Shown piece after piece: positions 5,578 through 6,558 of a stretch of DNA of 6,558 nucleotides; the first letter of the stretch is position 1, and each line of letters starts with the position of its first letter. This DNA is from Desulfobulbus_C sp964551175. Lineage in GTDB: Bacteria; Desulfobacterota; Desulfobulbia; Desulfobulbales; Desulfobulbaceae. The stretch covers positions 1 to 6,558 of the forward strand of contig CAZKBZ010000130.1 of the NCBI GenBank assembly GCA_964551175.1, in the 5' to 3' direction. A program made the translations under genes and the position numbers. The notes under the pieces are model-generated. The model made no database searches, was not told the DNA's origin, and worked only from the letters and a program-made list of their open reading frames with translations.

Positions 5578-6558
5578 TGGCCCGCTCGGAGGGGTTCAGG
5601 ATGCGCCCCGCTGTTTTGACCAGGCCCGGGAAGAAGAACAGGCTTCGGAAATTATTGACCGCGGTTCTGTTCGCATACCGACCAGCAGGATAGTGGGTAC
5701 TGTCGGCCGTTACCGTGATTTTGATGGACAATTCCGGGCCCGAAACCGTGGTGGAGAGGAACGCTTTCAAAAAATTCTTACTGCCATGCGGGACAGTGTA
5801 CCGCTGCCGCCGGTTTCCCTGTACCAGATAAAAGATGATTTTTTTATCCTGGATGGTCACCACCGTGTGGCCGCAGCTCGAGAACTTGGCCGTGATGAGA
5901 TCAGCGCCCGGGTCGTGGAGCTGCTGCCGGAAAAGAAGACCCTGGAAAACCAGCTCTACCTGGAAAAAATCCGGTTCCGTGACAATGCCGGCCTGCTTGA
6001 GTCCATTAACCTGACCGAACTTGACCAGTTTCATCACCTGGAACTGCAGATCCGCGAGCATCAGGCCTGGCTGTCGGAAAACAGAAACAGTGATATCAGC
6101 TACCAGCAGGCGGCTTCCGACTGGTTTCAGACCATTTATCAGCCCCTGGTTGCCATTATTGCAAAGAGCAGACTGGTTGAGGCCTTTCCCGGACGTACCG
6201 AGGATGATCTGTACCTCTATATTTCCAGACATCAGTGGATGGGCGGGCAGCCCAGACAATATGGCAGTGGAATTGACAAACTGATACCCCGTGACATGGA
6301 GGAATTTAGAAGCAAAATGGCTGAGCTGAAAAAACATGAATATCCTGAGATGAAGCAGGAAATTATCTTTTATGTCCTGCTCAACGTGGACGGCAGGCAG
6401 GAACGGAAAATCATGGACCGACTGATGCAGCTTGAGCCGGTACGCGAGCTGCACTCCGTACACGGGGCCATTGATATTATCGTCAAGGTGGTACTGATGC
6501 GTGAGTTGATCTGCTCTGATGCCGAGCTGATCTCCCAGTTCACCCATGGCAATATCCG
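5552..6558 (+). CDS. ParB/sulfiredoxin-like domain fused to Lrp/AsnC-type ligand-binding (RAM) domain; 3' partial
   Basis: Uninterrupted for 335 codons and open at the window end. Residues about 36-125 form a ParB/sulfiredoxin-like domain: IPTSRIVGTVGRYRDFD (42-58), LPPVSLYQI (85-93) and the motif DGHHRVAAARELG (101-113), which corresponds to the GERRxxA box of ParB. A His (103) stands where sulfiredoxins have the catalytic Cys, so it is not a sulfiredoxin. The helical middle (150-230: AASDWFQTIYQPLV, FPGRTEDDLYLYI) resembles DUF4032-like proteins from memory. Residues 271-335 match the Lrp/AsnC effector-binding domain (IIFYVLLNVDG, VHGAIDIIVKV); the final HGNI fits its last part, so few residues are missing. 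No helix-turn-helix is seen, so it need not bind DNA. The ATG at 5552 overlaps the preceding gene by 26 bases without a clear ribosome site; TTG at 5570 is the alternative. Likely a nucleotide- or amino-acid-sensing protein; function is unknown. Confidence 0.8.
   Translation, partial: MFSKVKLFNGPLGGVQDAPRCFDQAREEEQASEIIDRGSVRIPTSRIVGTVGRYRDFDGQFRARNRGGEERFQKILTAMRDSVPLPPVSLYQIKDDFFILDGHHRVAAARELGRDEISARVVELLPEKKTLENQLYLEKIRFRDNAGLLESINLTELDQFHHLELQIREHQAWLSENRNSDISYQQAASDWFQTIYQPLVAIIAKSRLVEAFPGRTEDDLYLYISRHQWMGGQPRQYGSGIDKLIPRDMEEFRSKMAELKKHEYPEMKQEIIFYVLLNVDGRQERKIMDRLMQLEPVRELHSVHGAIDIIVKVVLMRELICSDAELISQFTHGNI

Noticed and set aside
5534..6547. A 337-codon open frame on the minus strand opposite the ParB-like/RAM gene
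   Set aside because: It has no recognisable domains and lies antisense to a plus-strand frame with clear ParB-like and RAM motifs that continues the operon. It is a shadow frame.
1..6558. CRISPR array, insertion sequence or defence system
   Set aside because: No regularly spaced direct repeats, transposase, toxin-antitoxin or nuclease genes were seen; the ParB-like domain lacks any phage or plasmid partition context.

Overview
The window looks like chromosomal DNA of a Gram-negative anaerobe, most likely a Desulfobacterota (deltaproteobacterial sulfate or sulfur metaboliser). The Gram-negative envelope is directly supported by an outer-membrane-type lipoprotein and a C-terminal-Phe beta-barrel protein. 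The anaerobic, Desulfobacterota placement is an inference from the mix of an AMMECR1 protein, a YkgJ cysteine-cluster protein and an unusual biotin synthase. A run of exactly 100 N marks a scaffold gap, so this is a draft genome or MAG.

Layout. 1-90 (-): a complete tRNA-Ser(CGA) with encoded CCA. 210-719 (+): a LEA14/WHy-domain lipoprotein, divergent from the tRNA. It is convergent with a minus-strand pair: a GlsB/YeaQ/YmgE-type small membrane protein (778-1026) and a YpfJ/KPN_02809-type neutral zinc metallopeptidase (1096-1713), whose 5' end is lost in the gap (1714-1813). A 17-bp perfect hairpin sits between the convergent genes. 1904-2521 (+): a small outer-membrane beta-barrel protein, followed by tandem hairpins, the second a classic intrinsic terminator.

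2747-6558 (+) is a tight five-gene operon: amrA-like AMMECR1 protein, YkgJ-family Fe-S/zinc-type cysteine cluster protein, biotin synthase (bioB), a metallophosphoesterase, and a long gene that runs off the window end. Gaps between these genes are 10 and 14 bases, followed by overlaps of 4 and 26 bases. The last gene has no stop inside the window. Translating it gives a ParB/sulfiredoxin-fold N-terminal domain (DGHHR motif), a helical middle region, and a C-terminal Lrp/AsnC-type ligand-binding (RAM) domain with no helix-turn-helix.

The points most worth attention are this ParB-like/RAM fusion; the biotin synthase, which appears to lack the Cys97-type ligand of the E. coli [2Fe-2S] cluster but has extra cysteines near the active site; and the operon that joins an AMMECR1 protein to a BioB-type radical SAM enzyme and a cysteine-cluster protein, rather than to Memo and the usual AmmeMemoRadiSam enzyme within the visible DNA.
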